A DNA stretch of 64,000 nucleotides, taken from the NCBI GenBank assembly GCA_048158365.1, contig JBLLNL010000011.1; one strand, 5' to 3'. Positions 35,381 to 44,307 of the stretch are shown here, one piece after another (the stretch's first letter is position 1; each line of letters begins with the position of its first letter). The position numbers and the translations under genes are program-made. The notes under the pieces are model-generated. The model ran no database searches. It was not told the origin of the DNA and saw only the letters and a list, made by a program, of their open reading frames with translations. Origin of the DNA: Azoarcus_F sp048158365. Lineage in GTDB: Bacteria > Pseudomonadota > Gammaproteobacteria > Burkholderiales > Rhodocyclaceae.

Positions 35381-38233
35381 ATGGAACTTGCCAAGAGCTT
35401 CGAACCCGCCGACATCGAATCGCGCTGGTATCCCGAATGGGAATCCCGCGGCTGTTTCGACGCCGGCCTCGACAAGTCCAAGCCCAAGGACGAGGCCTTC
35501 TGCATCCTGCTGCCGCCGCCTAACGTTACCGGCACGCTGCACATGGGGCATGGCTTCAACCAGACCATCATGGATGCGCTGACGCGCTACCACCGCATGC
35601 GCGGGTTCAACACGCTGTGGCAGCCCGGCACCGACCACGCAGGCATCGCGACTCAGATCGTGGTCGAACGCCAGCTCGACGCGAAGGGCATCAGCCGCCA
35701 TCAGCTCGGACGCGACAAGTTCCTCGAGAAGGTGTGGGAATGGAAGGCCTACTCGGGCGGCACCATCACCGGCCAGATGCGCCGTATGGGCACCTCGCCC
35801 GACTGGAAGCGCGAGCGCTTCACGATGGACGAGGGCCTGTCCAAGATCGTCACCGAGACCTTCGTCCGCCTGTACAACGAAGGCCTGATCTACCGCGGCA
35901 AGCGCCTGGTCAACTGGGACCCCAAGCTCGGCACCGCGGTGTCCGACCTGGAAGTGATCTCGGAAGAGGAAGACGGCTTCCTGTGGCACATGCTCTATCC
36001 GTTTAGCGACGGTCCGATCGATGGACTCCCGGGCCTGACCGTCGCGACCACCCGCCCCGAGACCATGCTCGGTGACGTCGCGGTGATGGTGCACCCCGAG
36101 GACGAACGTTTCGCCCACCTGATCGGCAAGACCGTGCGCCTGCCGCTGTGCGACCGCGAAATCCCGATCATCGCGGACGAATATGTCGACCGCGAGTTCG
36201 GCACCGGCTGCGTCAAGGTCACGCCGGCGCACGACTTCAACGACTATGCGGTCGGCCTGCGCCATGACCTTCCAATGATCAGCATGCTGCGCCTGGACGC
36301 ACACGTCAGCGACGACGCACCCGAGAAGTACCGCGGCCTGGACCGCTTCGAGGCCCGCGAAATCATCGTGCAGGACCTCGAAGCGCTCGGACTGCTCGCC
36401 GGCATCAAGCCGCACAAGCTGATGGTGCCGCGCGGGGACCGAACCGGGACCGTCATCGAGCCGATGCTGACCGACCAGTGGTTCGTCGCGATGAGCAAGC
36501 CCGGCGCCGATGGCCGGAGCATCACCGAGAAGGCGCTCGAATGCGTGTCCTCGGGCGAGATCCGCTTCTACCCCGAGAACTGGGTGAACACCTACAACCA
36601 GTGGTTGAACAACATCCAGGACTGGTGCATCTCGCGCCAGCTGTGGTGGGGCCACCAGATTCCCGCGTGGTACGCCGACGACGAGGGTGACACGCGGGTC
36701 TGGGTCGCCCATGACGAGGCCGAGGCCACCGCGCTCGCCGCACGCGACGGTTACAGCGGCCGTCTGCGCCGTGACGACGACGTGCTCGACACCTGGTACT
36801 CGTCGGCACTGTGGCCGTTCTCGACGCTAGACTGGACCCCGGAATGGCCGCACAAGTCGAACGACGCGCTGGACCTCTACCTGCCGTCGTCGGTGCTGGT
36901 CACCGGCTTCGACATCATCTTCTTCTGGGTCGCCCGCATGGTCATGATGACCAAGCACATCACCGGCCAGATCCCGTTCAGACATGTCTACGTGCATGGC
37001 CTGATCCGCGATGCGGAAGGCCAGAAGATGTCCAAGTCCAAGGGCAACGTGCTTGACCCGATCGACCTGATCGACGGCATCTCGGTGGACGAACTGGTCA
37101 AGAAGCGCACCTTCGGCCTGATGAACCCCAAGGACGCGCACAAGATCGAGAAGAAGACCCGCAAGGAGTTTCCGCAGGGCATTCCGGCCTTCGGCACCGA
37201 CGCGCTGCGTTTCACGTTCTCGTCGCTGGCCACCCCCGGGCGCGACATCAAGTTCGATCTGTCACGCTGCGAGGGCTATCGCAACTTCTGCAACAAGCTG
37301 TGGAACGCGACCCGCTTCGTGCTGATGAACACCGAGGGCCAGGACTGCGGGCTCGGCGACCACGGTGCGGACCAGTGCGTACCGGGAGGCTATCTCGACT
37401 TCTCGTTCGCCGACCGCTGGATCGTGTCGCGCCTGCAGCGCACCGAAGCCGACGTCGCCCGGCATTTCGACGACTACCGTTTCGATCTCGTATCCAAGGC
37501 GATATACGAGTTCGTGTGGGACGAATACTGCGACTGGTATCTCGAACTGGCCAAGACCCAGTTGCAGCAGGCTGACGCGGCGGTCCAGCGGGCGACCCGG
37601 CGAACCCTGCTGCGCGTGCTCGAGGCCGTGCTGCGCCTCGCGCATCCGCTGATCCCGTTCATCACCGAGGAACTATGGCAGACCGTCGCGCCGCTGGCGG
37701 GGCGTCGCGCGACCGACAGCATCATGCGCGCACCCTACCCGGTCGCCGAACCCGGGCGCATCGACGAGGCGAGCGAGGTCCGCATCGCCGAGCTCAAGGC
37801 CATGATCCACACCTGCCGCAACCTGCGCAGCGAGATGAACATCTCGCCAGCCCAGCGGATGCCGCTGGTCATCGCCGGCGATGCCGACAGGCTTGGCGCC
37901 TTCGTGCCCTACCTGTGCGGACTGGCCCGACTGTCCGAGGTCGAGATCGTCAAAGCCATCGGCGAAGACGAGCTGGCCCCGGTCGCGATGGTCGGCGATG
38001 CGAAGCTGATGCTGCGGGTCGAGATCGACATCGCCGCCGAGCGCGAACGCCTGGCCAAGGAGATCGCGCGGGTCGAAGGCGAGATCGTCAAGGCCCAGGC
38101 CAAGCTCGCCAACGCCAGCTTCGTCGAACGTGCCCCGGCCGCAGTCGTGCAGCAGGAGCAGGACCGCCTCGCCGGCTTCACCTCGACGCTGCAACAGCTC
38201 AGGCCCCAGCTCGAGCGGCTGGCCGCACGCTGA
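35381..38233 (+). CDS. valS: Valyl-tRNA synthetase
   Basis: Class I aminoacyl-tRNA synthetase of 950 residues. The HIGH motif is in PPPNVTGTLHMGHG (about residues 45-58) and KMSKS in GQKMSKSKGNVLDP. The editing domain contains TVATTRPETMLGDVAVMVHP. The C-terminal coiled coil (RERLAKEIARVEGEIVKAQAKL) ends the protein. ATG 35381 starts the ELAKSFEPADIE region shared by the family; the frame is open a little further upstream through the promoter. A terminator follows. Confidence 0.98.
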   Translation: MELAKSFEPADIESRWYPEWESRGCFDAGLDKSKPKDEAFCILLPPPNVTGTLHMGHGFNQTIMDALTRYHRMRGFNTLWQPGTDHAGIATQIVVERQLDAKGISRHQLGRDKFLEKVWEWKAYSGGTITGQMRRMGTSPDWKRERFTMDEGLSKIVTETFVRLYNEGLIYRGKRLVNWDPKLGTAVSDLEVISEEEDGFLWHMLYPFSDGPIDGLPGLTVATTRPETMLGDVAVMVHPEDERFAHLIGKTVRLPLCDREIPIIADEYVDREFGTGCVKVTPAHDFNDYAVGLRHDLPMISMLRLDAHVSDDAPEKYRGLDRFEAREIIVQDLEALGLLAGIKPHKLMVPRGDRTGTVIEPMLTDQWFVAMSKPGADGRSITEKALECVSSGEIRFYPENWVNTYNQWLNNIQDWCISRQLWWGHQIPAWYADDEGDTRVWVAHDEAEATALAARDGYSGRLRRDDDVLDTWYSSALWPFSTLDWTPEWPHKSNDALDLYLPSSVLVTGFDIIFFWVARMVMMTKHITGQIPFRHVYVHGLIRDAEGQKMSKSKGNVLDPIDLIDGISVDELVKKRTFGLMNPKDAHKIEKKTRKEFPQGIPAFGTDALRFTFSSLATPGRDIKFDLSRCEGYRNFCNKLWNATRFVLMNTEGQDCGLGDHGADQCVPGGYLDFSFADRWIVSRLQRTEADVARHFDDYRFDLVSKAIYEFVWDEYCDWYLELAKTQLQQADAAVQRATRRTLLRVLEAVLRLAHPLIPFITEELWQTVAPLAGRRATDSIMRAPYPVAEPGRIDEASEVRIAELKAMIHTCRNLRSEMNISPAQRMPLVIAGDADRLGAFVPYLCGLARLSEVEIVKAIGEDELAPVAMVGDAKLMLRVEIDIAAERERLAKEIARVEGEIVKAQAKLANASFVERAPAAVVQQEQDRLAGFTSTLQQLRPQLERLAAR

Positions 38234-38283
38234 GGGCATCGCCCGCGGGGTGCCGCCCTGCCGGGAAAGCCGCGCAAAGAGCT

Positions 38284-38318
38284 CGGGCCACCCCGCAGGG
38301 TGGCCCGTATGCTTTTTG
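38284..38318 (+). terminator. Terminator after valS
   Basis: CGGGCCACCC (38284-38293) pairs with GGGTGGCCCG (38298-38307) closed by CGCA, followed by TATGCTTTTTG. It lies between convergent valS and tusA. Confidence 0.75.
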
Positions 38319-38334
38319 CGGCGACCGAAAAACG

Positions 38335-38565
38335 TTACTTGCGCTTCAGGTAGAACTCGAATGACTTGTCCGCGGCTTCGCCCTGAGACAGCAGTTCGTT
38401 GCCGGTCTGCTTCGCGAACGCCTGAAAATCCTTCACCGAGCCGGGATCGGTCGCCAGCACCCTAAGCGTCTGTCCCGTCTGCATGTCGGCAAGCGCCTTC
38501 TTCGCGCGCAGGATCGGGAGAGGGCAATTCAGCCCGCGGGCATCGACTTCTTTTTCAAAGTTCAT
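38335..38565 (-). CDS. tusA: TusA/SirA family sulfurtransferase
   Basis: The 76-residue protein has the N-terminal CPxP motif (LNCPLPIL, catalytic C14), then KKALADMQTGQTLRVLATDPGSVKDFQAFAKQTGNELL, which is the full TusA fold. TusA carries persulfide sulfur for tRNA thiolation and, in some organisms, for molybdenum cofactor or sulfur oxidation. No partner is adjacent. A role in sulfuration of the aldehyde oxidoreductase cofactor 4 kb away would be speculation. Confidence 0.92.
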   Translation of the reverse strand: MNFEKEVDARGLNCPLPILRAKKALADMQTGQTLRVLATDPGSVKDFQAFAKQTGNELLSQGEAADKSFEFYLKRK

Positions 38566-38631
38566 GTATCGCTATCCAAGGGTGAGTTGAGCGTCGCATT
38601 CTAAGCGCAGATCGTCATTTGCCAAAGCCGT

Positions 38632-40062
38632 TCAACGCTGCTCGCGCCGGCGTTCGGCCTCCTCGGCCTTGAGCGCCCTCATGCGCGCATCGATCGCCGA
38701 CAGCTCATAGAAATCCCCGTCGCCGGCCTGCCGTGCGAGTTCCAGCTGCTCGATCGCCGCGGGCAGCGTGCCGCGAAGCACATAGACCTCGGCCTGCGCC
38801 CTGTGATAGGCCGACATCCGCCCGAGCGCCTGCTCCGCCCGGGAAGACAGCGCCCAGTAGTGCGGATCCCTGGCCGCGCGCACCGCATGGTCGCGCGCCA
38901 GCGTCGCGGCTTCGGGCACGCGGCCGCTCTGAATCATCGCCTCGATCAGAAGGTAGCGCAGCGATGCATGCTCCGGATCGCGCTTGACCGACACTTCGAG
39001 CATCTTCGCCGCGCCGGCGGCTTCCCCCGCGGCCAGCATCGTTTCGGCCGCGAGCCCGTCGATGAAGGCAGACGGGCGCGCGTCCTGGCGCAAGGATTCG
39101 ACTGCCTTCAGCGCCTCCGGCACCTTGCCCGCGCGCAGCAGCGCGCGCGCATGACCGTAACGCACGAACTGATCCTGCTCGCCCGCGGCGATCCGGGTCT
39201 CGTAATCGCGCAGCACATCCACCGGCGTCCCCGCCGTGACCCGCAGCTTGGTGCGGACGAAATTGAAGTCGGACGAGTCGGGCACCTGGCGATAACGCAT
39301 CTGCGCGACCCGGTTGCCCATGTCGGAAATCCGCTCCTGGGTCAGCGGGTGCGTGCGCAGATAGCTCGGGGCATTGTTCTCGTAGATGCGGGTCGAACGC
39401 TGCAGTCGCTCGAAAAAGCTCGGCATGCCGCGCACATCCATGCCGGCACCGTCCAGGATCTGCAGCCCGATCCGGTCCGCCTCGCGCTCGAGCATGCGCG
39501 TGTAGCCGATCTGCGACTGGATCGCGCCCGCCTGACCGGTCGCCAGGGCAGCCTGACTGAACTGCGAATCGGACCGGGCCGCAAGAATGGCGACCAACAG
39601 CGAGGCCAGCACGATCATCGTCGACTGACCCTGGCGCCCAAAGAGCTGCGCGATGTGGCGCTGCGTGACATGCGCCATCTCATGTCCAAGCACCGACGCC
39701 AGTTCGGATTCGCTTTCCGCATTCAGAATCAGTCCGGAGTGCAGGCCGATATAGCCGCCCGGCAACGCGAACGCATTCAGCGTCGAATCCCGGATCACGA
39801 AGAATTCGAAATCGTCCTCGGAGTGATCACTCGCCGCGGCCAGCCTGCGCCCCAGCCGATTGATATAACCCTCGATCTCCCGGTCGTCCAGATAGTCCGG
39901 ATCCCGCCAGCGGATCTGCTGCATGATCTGCTCACCGATCTGCCGTTCCGCGAGCGGGGACAGATCGGACGTCGCGACATCGCCCAGGTCGGGCAGATCG
40001 ATCGCGGCACTGGTCGAGGCCAGCGCGGCACACAGCAGCAGCACGAAAAGTCGCTTGATCAT
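38632..40062 (-). CDS. bepA: Periplasmic M48 metalloprotease/chaperone, BepA (YfgC) type
   Basis: The 476-residue protein has a signal peptide (FVLLLCAALASTSAA), an M48 peptidase domain with zinc motif HEMAH (residues 127-131) and the third ligand region MLEREADRIG, and a C-terminal TPR domain (about residues 300-470). BepA helps LptD assembly and degrades misassembled outer-membrane proteins. A -10-like TATCAT lies only eight bases upstream of the ATG on this strand. It is divergent from moaC. Confidence 0.92.
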   Translation of the reverse strand: MIKRLFVLLLCAALASTSAAIDLPDLGDVATSDLSPLAERQIGEQIMQQIRWRDPDYLDDREIEGYINRLGRRLAAASDHSEDDFEFFVIRDSTLNAFALPGGYIGLHSGLILNAESESELASVLGHEMAHVTQRHIAQLFGRQGQSTMIVLASLLVAILAARSDSQFSQAALATGQAGAIQSQIGYTRMLEREADRIGLQILDGAGMDVRGMPSFFERLQRSTRIYENNAPSYLRTHPLTQERISDMGNRVAQMRYRQVPDSSDFNFVRTKLRVTAGTPVDVLRDYETRIAAGEQDQFVRYGHARALLRAGKVPEALKAVESLRQDARPSAFIDGLAAETMLAAGEAAGAAKMLEVSVKRDPEHASLRYLLIEAMIQSGRVPEAATLARDHAVRAARDPHYWALSSRAEQALGRMSAYHRAQAEVYVLRGTLPAAIEQLELARQAGDGDFYELSAIDARMRALKAEEAERRREQR

Positions 40063-40140
40063 GGAGTGCTATGATAGCGCGACGACCGATTCCGTTCCCT
40101 CTACATTGTTTCGGCCCGTGGCCGGACCAGCCCCCCGATC

Positions 40141-40632
40141 ATGACCCAGACGCTGACCCCGATGCTGACCCATTTCGACACACAAGGACAGGCCCACATG
40201 GTGGATGTGGGCGCCAAGGACGAGACCCGCCGCGTCGCGGTCGCCCAGGGCAGCATCAGCATGCTGCCGGCCACCTTCGAAATGGTGGCCGCGGGCACCG
40301 CGAAGAAAGGCGACGTGCTCGGCATCGCGCGCATCGCCGGCATCCAGGCCGCCAAGCGCACCAGCGACCTGATCCCGCTGTGCCATCCGATCGCACTGAC
40401 CCGCGTCGCGGTCGACTTCGACCTCGACCCCGCCGCCAGCACGGTGCATTGCACCGTCACCGCCGAAACGCTCGGGCGCACCGGTGTCGAGATGGAAGCC
40501 CTCACCGCCACCAGCACCGCGCTGCTGACCATCTACGACATGTGCAAGGCCGTCGATCGCGGCATGACCCTTCACGACATCCGCCTGCGCGAAAAGCTGG
40601 GCGGCAAGAGCGGGCACTGGACGGCCGCCTAG
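40141..40632 (+). CDS. moaC: Cyclic pyranopterin monophosphate synthase
   Basis: It converts the MoaA product to cyclic pyranopterin monophosphate in molybdopterin synthesis. The 163-residue protein shows LTHFDTQGQAHMVDVGAKDETRR, the active-site region LIPLCHPIALT, and TGVEMEALTATSTALLTIYDMCKAVDRGM near the C-terminus, all MoaC signatures. Its stop codon shares two bases with the stop of the convergent tupC. The place beside tungstate transport and aor genes fits supply of pterin to a tungsten enzyme. Confidence 0.96.
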   Translation: MTQTLTPMLTHFDTQGQAHMVDVGAKDETRRVAVAQGSISMLPATFEMVAAGTAKKGDVLGIARIAGIQAAKRTSDLIPLCHPIALTRVAVDFDLDPAASTVHCTVTAETLGRTGVEMEALTATSTALLTIYDMCKAVDRGMTLHDIRLREKLGGKSGHWTAA

Positions 40633-41357
40633 AAATTCATCCGCCAGGGGAGTTCGCCCTGGATGAACAGCCGGGCCTCGTCCGACGCCGGTCGCGAGAA
40701 GAAGCGCTGAACCGGGGCGTGCTCGCGCACCTTGCCTGCGCTCATGAAGATCACGTCATCCCCGAGCCGCGTCGCCTGACCGAGGTTGTGGGTCGCCATC
40801 AGGATACGGGTCCCGTCGGTGCGGATCTCCCTGATGATACGCTCCACTTCGACCGTCGCCGACGGGTCGAGGCTGGCCGTGGGTTCGTCCAGCAACAGCA
40901 GGCGCGGGCGGGTGAGCCACGCGCGCGCGAGCGCCAGGCGCTGCCGCTCCCCGCCCGAGAGCTGACGCGCACTGTCCGCAGCGCGATGGGCCAGCCCGAC
41001 CCGCTCCAGCACCGCACGCGCAAGACGCTGGCGCTCCGCACCGGGCACGCGTTGCGGTTTCAGCGCCAGCGCGACGTTGTCCAGCACCGAACTGCGCAGC
41101 AGCATCGGATGCTGGAAGACCATCATGACCCCGTCTTCCGGCCGCGCACCGTCGCCCCAGTCGATCGACCCCGCGGTCGGCTCGATCAGGCCACACAGCA
41201 TGCGCAGCAGCACGCTCTTGCCAGCGCCGTTCGGACCGAGTACCAGCGTGATGCCGTCGTCGCCGAGTTCGAGATCCACGCCGTCGAGCACGGCACGCCC
41301 GTTCGGTTGAAAGCGCAGATCGTGGATGCGGATGGGGAACATGTCGCGATCGCTCAT
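40629..41357 (-). CDS. tupC: Tungstate ABC transporter, ATP-binding protein
   Basis: The 242-residue ATPase has Walker A GPNGAGKS (41-48), Q-loop FQHPMLLRSSV, signature LSGGERQ (133-139) and Walker B LLLLDEP (153-159). It lacks the C-terminal TOBE extension of ModC, as in TupC. It overlaps tupB by four bases. Membership of the tungstate rather than molybdate or phosphate group is inferred from its short form, its TupB partner and its place next to aor genes. Confidence 0.87.
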   Translation of the reverse strand: MSDRDMFPIRIHDLRFQPNGRAVLDGVDLELGDDGITLVLGPNGAGKSVLLRMLCGLIEPTAGSIDWGDGARPEDGVMMVFQHPMLLRSSVLDNVALALKPQRVPGAERQRLARAVLERVGLAHRAADSARQLSGGERQRLALARAWLTRPRLLLLDEPTASLDPSATVEVERIIREIRTDGTRILMATHNLGQATRLGDDVIFMSAGKVREHAPVQRFFSRPASDEARLFIQGELPWRMNF

Positions 41358-42058
41358 CCGTATCGGCGCATCGCCCAGGCCCGCATACCGAACGCGACCG
41401 CATTGAGGATCAGGATCACGACGATCAGCACGACACCGAGCGCGATCGCCAGCGGCAGATCGCCCTTGCTGGTTTCGAGCGCGATCGCCGTGGTCATGAC
41501 CCGGGTCGCCCGGTCGATGTTGCCGCCGACGATCATCACCGCGCCGACCTCGCTCATCGCGCGTCCGAGGCCGGCAAGCACCGCGACGCTCAGCGAATGC
41601 CGACAGTCGTGCAGCAAGGTGGTCACGCTCTGCCACCAGCTGAAGCGCATCACCTGCAGCTCCTCCGCGTAGCGCTGCCACGCGTCCTCGACCACCTGCC
41701 GCGCGATCGCGGCCATCAGCGGAACCACCAGCACCGTCTGCGCGATCACCATCGCGCTCGGCGTGTACAGCAGACCGAAACCGCCGAACGGACCTGAACG
41801 GGACAGCAGCAGATAGACGGTCACGCCGACGACCACCGACGGCAGGCCCATCAGCCCGTTCATGACGACGATCATCCCGTTCTTGCCCGGAAAACGTCCG
41901 ATCGCAAGGCAGGCGCCGATCGGCAGACCGATCAGCGTGCCCAGCACCACCGCCGTGCCGCTGACCTTCAGGGACAGAGCCACGATCTCGGCGACGCGGT
42001 CGTCGAACGAGAACAGCAGCATGAAGGCTTCGGCGAATGTCGACGAGAAGGTGGGCAT
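41354..42058 (-). CDS. tupB: Tungstate ABC transporter, permease
   Basis: The 234-residue permease has five or six membrane segments and the binding-protein-dependent EAA-type loop (RFSWWQSVTTLLHDCRHSLSVAVLAGLGRAMSEVGAVMIVGGNI). The start of that segment couples to the ATPase, and GRAMSEVGAVMIVGGNI is characteristic of TupB/WtpB-like permeases. No substrate-binding protein gene (tupA) lies next to it in this window; upstream is the small aor-linked gene on the same strand. Confidence 0.87.
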   Translation of the reverse strand: MPTFSSTFAEAFMLLFSFDDRVAEIVALSLKVSGTAVVLGTLIGLPIGACLAIGRFPGKNGMIVVMNGLMGLPSVVVGVTVYLLLSRSGPFGGFGLLYTPSAMVIAQTVLVVPLMAAIARQVVEDAWQRYAEELQVMRFSWWQSVTTLLHDCRHSLSVAVLAGLGRAMSEVGAVMIVGGNIDRATRVMTTAIALETSKGDLPLAIALGVVLIVVILILNAVAFGMRAWAMRRYG

Positions 42059-42128
42059 CGGCGGCAGGATAGCCGAATCGGTTTCGGCCGGACATATGAA
42101 GCGGCGTGCCTATGCTCGAAACCGAAAA

Positions 42129-42440
42129 TCAGCCCCCGCCGCGCTGCATCGCCCGATCGAGCCGCAGCAGCAATGCGCGCCGCATCGCTTCGTCGCCCCC
42201 GGCGAAATCGTACTGCACCTGCAGCAGGGGCAAGGCGAGCAGACCCAGCCGCCGCTCGCCCTTCGGTTCGACCCGGATCGTCAGCGCGAGCGCAGCCTCG
42301 CCGAGCCGGAACACGCCACCCTCCCCGCTCGTGACCCCGGCCGGCCAGGCCTTGCGGAGGTCGCGCTCGAACTCGGCCGGCGATGCCGCGACCTCGCGTT
42401 CGAAATGCTCCGGAACCGGTCCGTTGATGAAGGCGGTCAC
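42129..42440 (-). CDS. Unrecognised small protein at the end of the aor operon
   Basis: A 103-residue soluble protein beginning two bases after the stop of the MoaD-like gene. Visible pieces are FEREVAASPAEFERDLRKAW, then three beta-like stretches (FRLGEAALALTIRVEPKGERRLGLLALPLLQVQYDF), and a basic C-terminal helix (MRRALLLRLDRAMQRGGG). I do not recognise a family. Tight coupling to the dedicated sulfur carrier suggests a role in cofactor insertion or maturation of the aldehyde oxidoreductase; this is inference from position. In this lineage it corresponds in place to the gene called aorE. Confidence 0.75.
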   Translation of the reverse strand: MTAFINGPVPEHFEREVAASPAEFERDLRKAWPAGVTSGEGGVFRLGEAALALTIRVEPKGERRLGLLALPLLQVQYDFAGGDEAMRRALLLRLDRAMQRGGG

Positions 42441-42442
42441 GC

Positions 42443-42694
42443 TCAGCCGCCCGCGATCGGCGGCCAGATCGCCAGTTCGTCGCCGTCTCTCAGCGCGTGC
42501 GCGGCGCGTTTCGCCGGCGGAATGTAGACGCCATTGACCAGCACCAGATGGGCGCTCATCTCCGGTATGCGATAGTCCCGTATGACGTCATTGACCGTGG
42601 TACCGGTCTCGACGTCGAGCCGGACGACATTGCCCTTGCGCTCGGCGGGAAGATAATCGGTGAGCGACGCAAAAAGTTTGAACGCGATCTTCAT
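42443..42694 (-). CDS. MoaD/ThiS-like sulfur-carrier protein of the aor operon
   Basis: An 83-residue ubiquitin-fold protein (MKIAFKLFASLTDYLP at the start, LDVETGTTVNDVIRDYRIP, LVLVNGVYIPP, LRDGDELAIWPPIAGG at the end). The terminal Gly-Gly is the site of adenylation and thiocarboxylation, so it can donate sulfur to form the metal-binding dithiolene of molybdopterin. Its place after aorC suggests a dedicated carrier for the tungsten-pterin rather than the general MoaD. It is separated from aorC by 87 bp with a hairpin and closely coupled to the next small gene. Confidence 0.88.
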   Translation of the reverse strand: MKIAFKLFASLTDYLPAERKGNVVRLDVETGTTVNDVIRDYRIPEMSAHLVLVNGVYIPPAKRAAHALRDGDELAIWPPIAGG

Positions 42695-42740
42695 GTAGGG
42701 ATTCGGGCCAAGGACTGAAACGAACGGATGACGACTGACA

Positions 42741-42770
42741 GACCGGAACCGACCGGAAACGGTTCCGGTC
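42741..42770. other. Intercistronic hairpin between aorC and the MoaD-like gene
   Basis: GACCGGAACCG (42741-42751) pairs perfectly with CGGTTCCGGTC (42760-42770) around an eight-base loop that contains a further ACCGGAA copy. No T-run follows on the operon strand, so it is a candidate for processing or partial termination. Confidence 0.55.
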
Positions 42771-42781
42771 CCGGATACGAC

Positions 42782-44056
42782 TCAGCGCGCAAGCGCCATC
42801 GGTTGCTGACTGCGGGCGACATAGGCATCGACGAACTGCAGCGGCGCCTTCAACAGGCGATCACGCCACGGCCCGAGCTTCACCCGCCCCTGGATCAAGC
42901 CGCGCAGCGCGCCGACATGCGCGGTCAGACCGATCGACGTCGCGCCGATCAGCACGTCGTCCTTGAACTGCAGGCTCAGATAACGATAGCCGGCTTCATC
43001 CACATGCTCCACGCCGGCGCCGCCCTGCTCCGGCTTCTCGCCCCACCACTGGCCGAACGACGACGAGATCAGGCCCACCGTGTCGAGCACGTTGATCGCC
43101 AGCACGCCATTCAGGCGCGCTTCGCGCCCGGCCATGTTCAGCGCCGCGATGCGCGCCTGGTCGGCCGCGTTGGGCTGGATCGCCGACACCAGATGCGCCC
43201 CGGTGAACAGGTCGGGGGCTTCGGCGACATCACCGGCCGCATAGATGCCCGCCACCGTCGACTGCATGCGATCGTCGACCAGCACGCCCTTGGCCACCTG
43301 AACCGCCGTCCCTTCCAGAAAACCGACGTTGGGCGCCACGCCGGCCGCCACGATGACCAGGTCGCAATCGAGCGTGTCGCCGCTGGAGAGCTTCACCTTC
43401 AACGGTGCATCTCCGCCCGTCACCGGGTCGATGCGTTCCACCCCGGCCGAGGTCACGACCCGAATACCCTTGCTCTCGACCCACTGCTTGATCATGCCGC
43501 CGGCCTTGGGCGTCATCATCCTCGGCACCATGCGGTCACCCATCTCGACCACGGTCAGCTCGACGCCCCGCGCGGTCAGCGACTCCATGATGATGCAGCC
43601 GATGAACCCCGCACCCAGCTGCAGCACCCGTGCACCCGGCCTGGCCAGTCGCGCGATCGCGCGCGCATCCTCCAGCGTCCAGCAGGTCTGCACCTGCGCC
43701 AGGTCGATCCCCGGAATCGGCGGACGCACCGGATGGGAGCCGGTCGCGATCAACATCCGGTCGTAATCCTCGAAATGTCCGTCGGCGAACAGTATCTTGT
43801 TGTTCGCCACATCCACCGACACGGCCCGTCCGCGCAGTTCGCGCACCCCCAGCTGCTCGAAATACCCGGGCGTCTTGCGCAGATAGGTGCCCGACTCGTC
43901 GATGTTCTCTTCGAGCAGATACGGGATCGCCATGCGCGAATAGGGCGGCGCGTCCTCGCTGCCCACCATCACGATCTCGTCGTTGGGCGCGGCCTTGCGC
44001 AGGGTCTCGACCGCCACCACACCGGCCGGACCATTGCCCAGAATCACATGTTTCAT
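42782..44056 (-). CDS. aorC: FAD/NAD(P)-dependent oxidoreductase subunit of aldehyde oxidoreductase
   Basis: The 424-residue flavoprotein has the FAD dinucleotide motif VILGNGPAGVVAVETLR (residues 3-19), the linker MLIATGSHPVRPP, the NAD(P)-binding motif VLQLGAGFIGCIIMESL and the second FAD motif GIYAAGDVAEA. The fold is that of NADH-dependent nitrite reductase or rubredoxin reductase proteins. In the Aromatoleum-type enzyme this subunit passes electrons between the iron-sulfur chain and NAD. The ATG at 44056 follows GAGGAAAA; an upstream in-frame start has no ribosome site. Confidence 0.9.
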   Translation of the reverse strand: MKHVILGNGPAGVVAVETLRKAAPNDEIVMVGSEDAPPYSRMAIPYLLEENIDESGTYLRKTPGYFEQLGVRELRGRAVSVDVANNKILFADGHFEDYDRMLIATGSHPVRPPIPGIDLAQVQTCWTLEDARAIARLARPGARVLQLGAGFIGCIIMESLTARGVELTVVEMGDRMVPRMMTPKAGGMIKQWVESKGIRVVTSAGVERIDPVTGGDAPLKVKLSSGDTLDCDLVIVAAGVAPNVGFLEGTAVQVAKGVLVDDRMQSTVAGIYAAGDVAEAPDLFTGAHLVSAIQPNAADQARIAALNMAGREARLNGVLAINVLDTVGLISSSFGQWWGEKPEQGGAGVEHVDEAGYRYLSLQFKDDVLIGATSIGLTAHVGALRGLIQGRVKLGPWRDRLLKAPLQFVDAYVARSQQPMALAR

Positions 44057-44116
44057 TGCGTTTTCCTCAATTATCAAGCCGGCAATCCATGACACGAGGT
44101 CGATCGGAGCGTCTCA

Positions 44117-44204
44117 CGGCACCTCTTCCTCCCCCTTCAAGGGGGAGGCCGTTCAACCCATCCCCCTCCTGACCTCCCCCTTGAAGGGGGAGGAAGAGGT
44201 GCCG
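44117..44204. repeat. Nested inverted repeat in the aorB-aorC gap
   Basis: Bases 44117-44148 are the exact reverse complement of 44173-44204 (32 of 32), with a 24-base spacer. Each arm contains its own palindrome, CCTCCCCCTT-C-AAGGGGGAGG or its complement. A relative of the right half (44157-44193) recurs inverted at 53070-53106 with 33 of 37 bases identical, so this is a dispersed repeat family. It fills much of the 251-bp gap between aorB and aorC. Confidence 0.78.
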
Positions 44205-44262
44205 GAGCTGACCACATGTGTCTGGCTGCCGGGTTCCCTGATCGCAGGGTTGACAGGCGAAC

Positions 44263-44293
44263 GCGCCCCGGCCGCAGGAGCCGGCCGGGGCGC
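44263..44293 (-). terminator. Strong hairpin right after aorB
   Basis: GCGCCCCGGCCG (44263-44274) pairs perfectly with CGGCCGGGGCGC (44282-44293) around seven bases, starting 14 bp after the aorB stop. The following sequence on the operon strand begins GTTCGCC, without a T-run. It could attenuate transcription or protect the aorAB message from 3' decay. Confidence 0.55.
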
Positions 44294-44307
44294 ACCGGTT
44301 CAGACGA

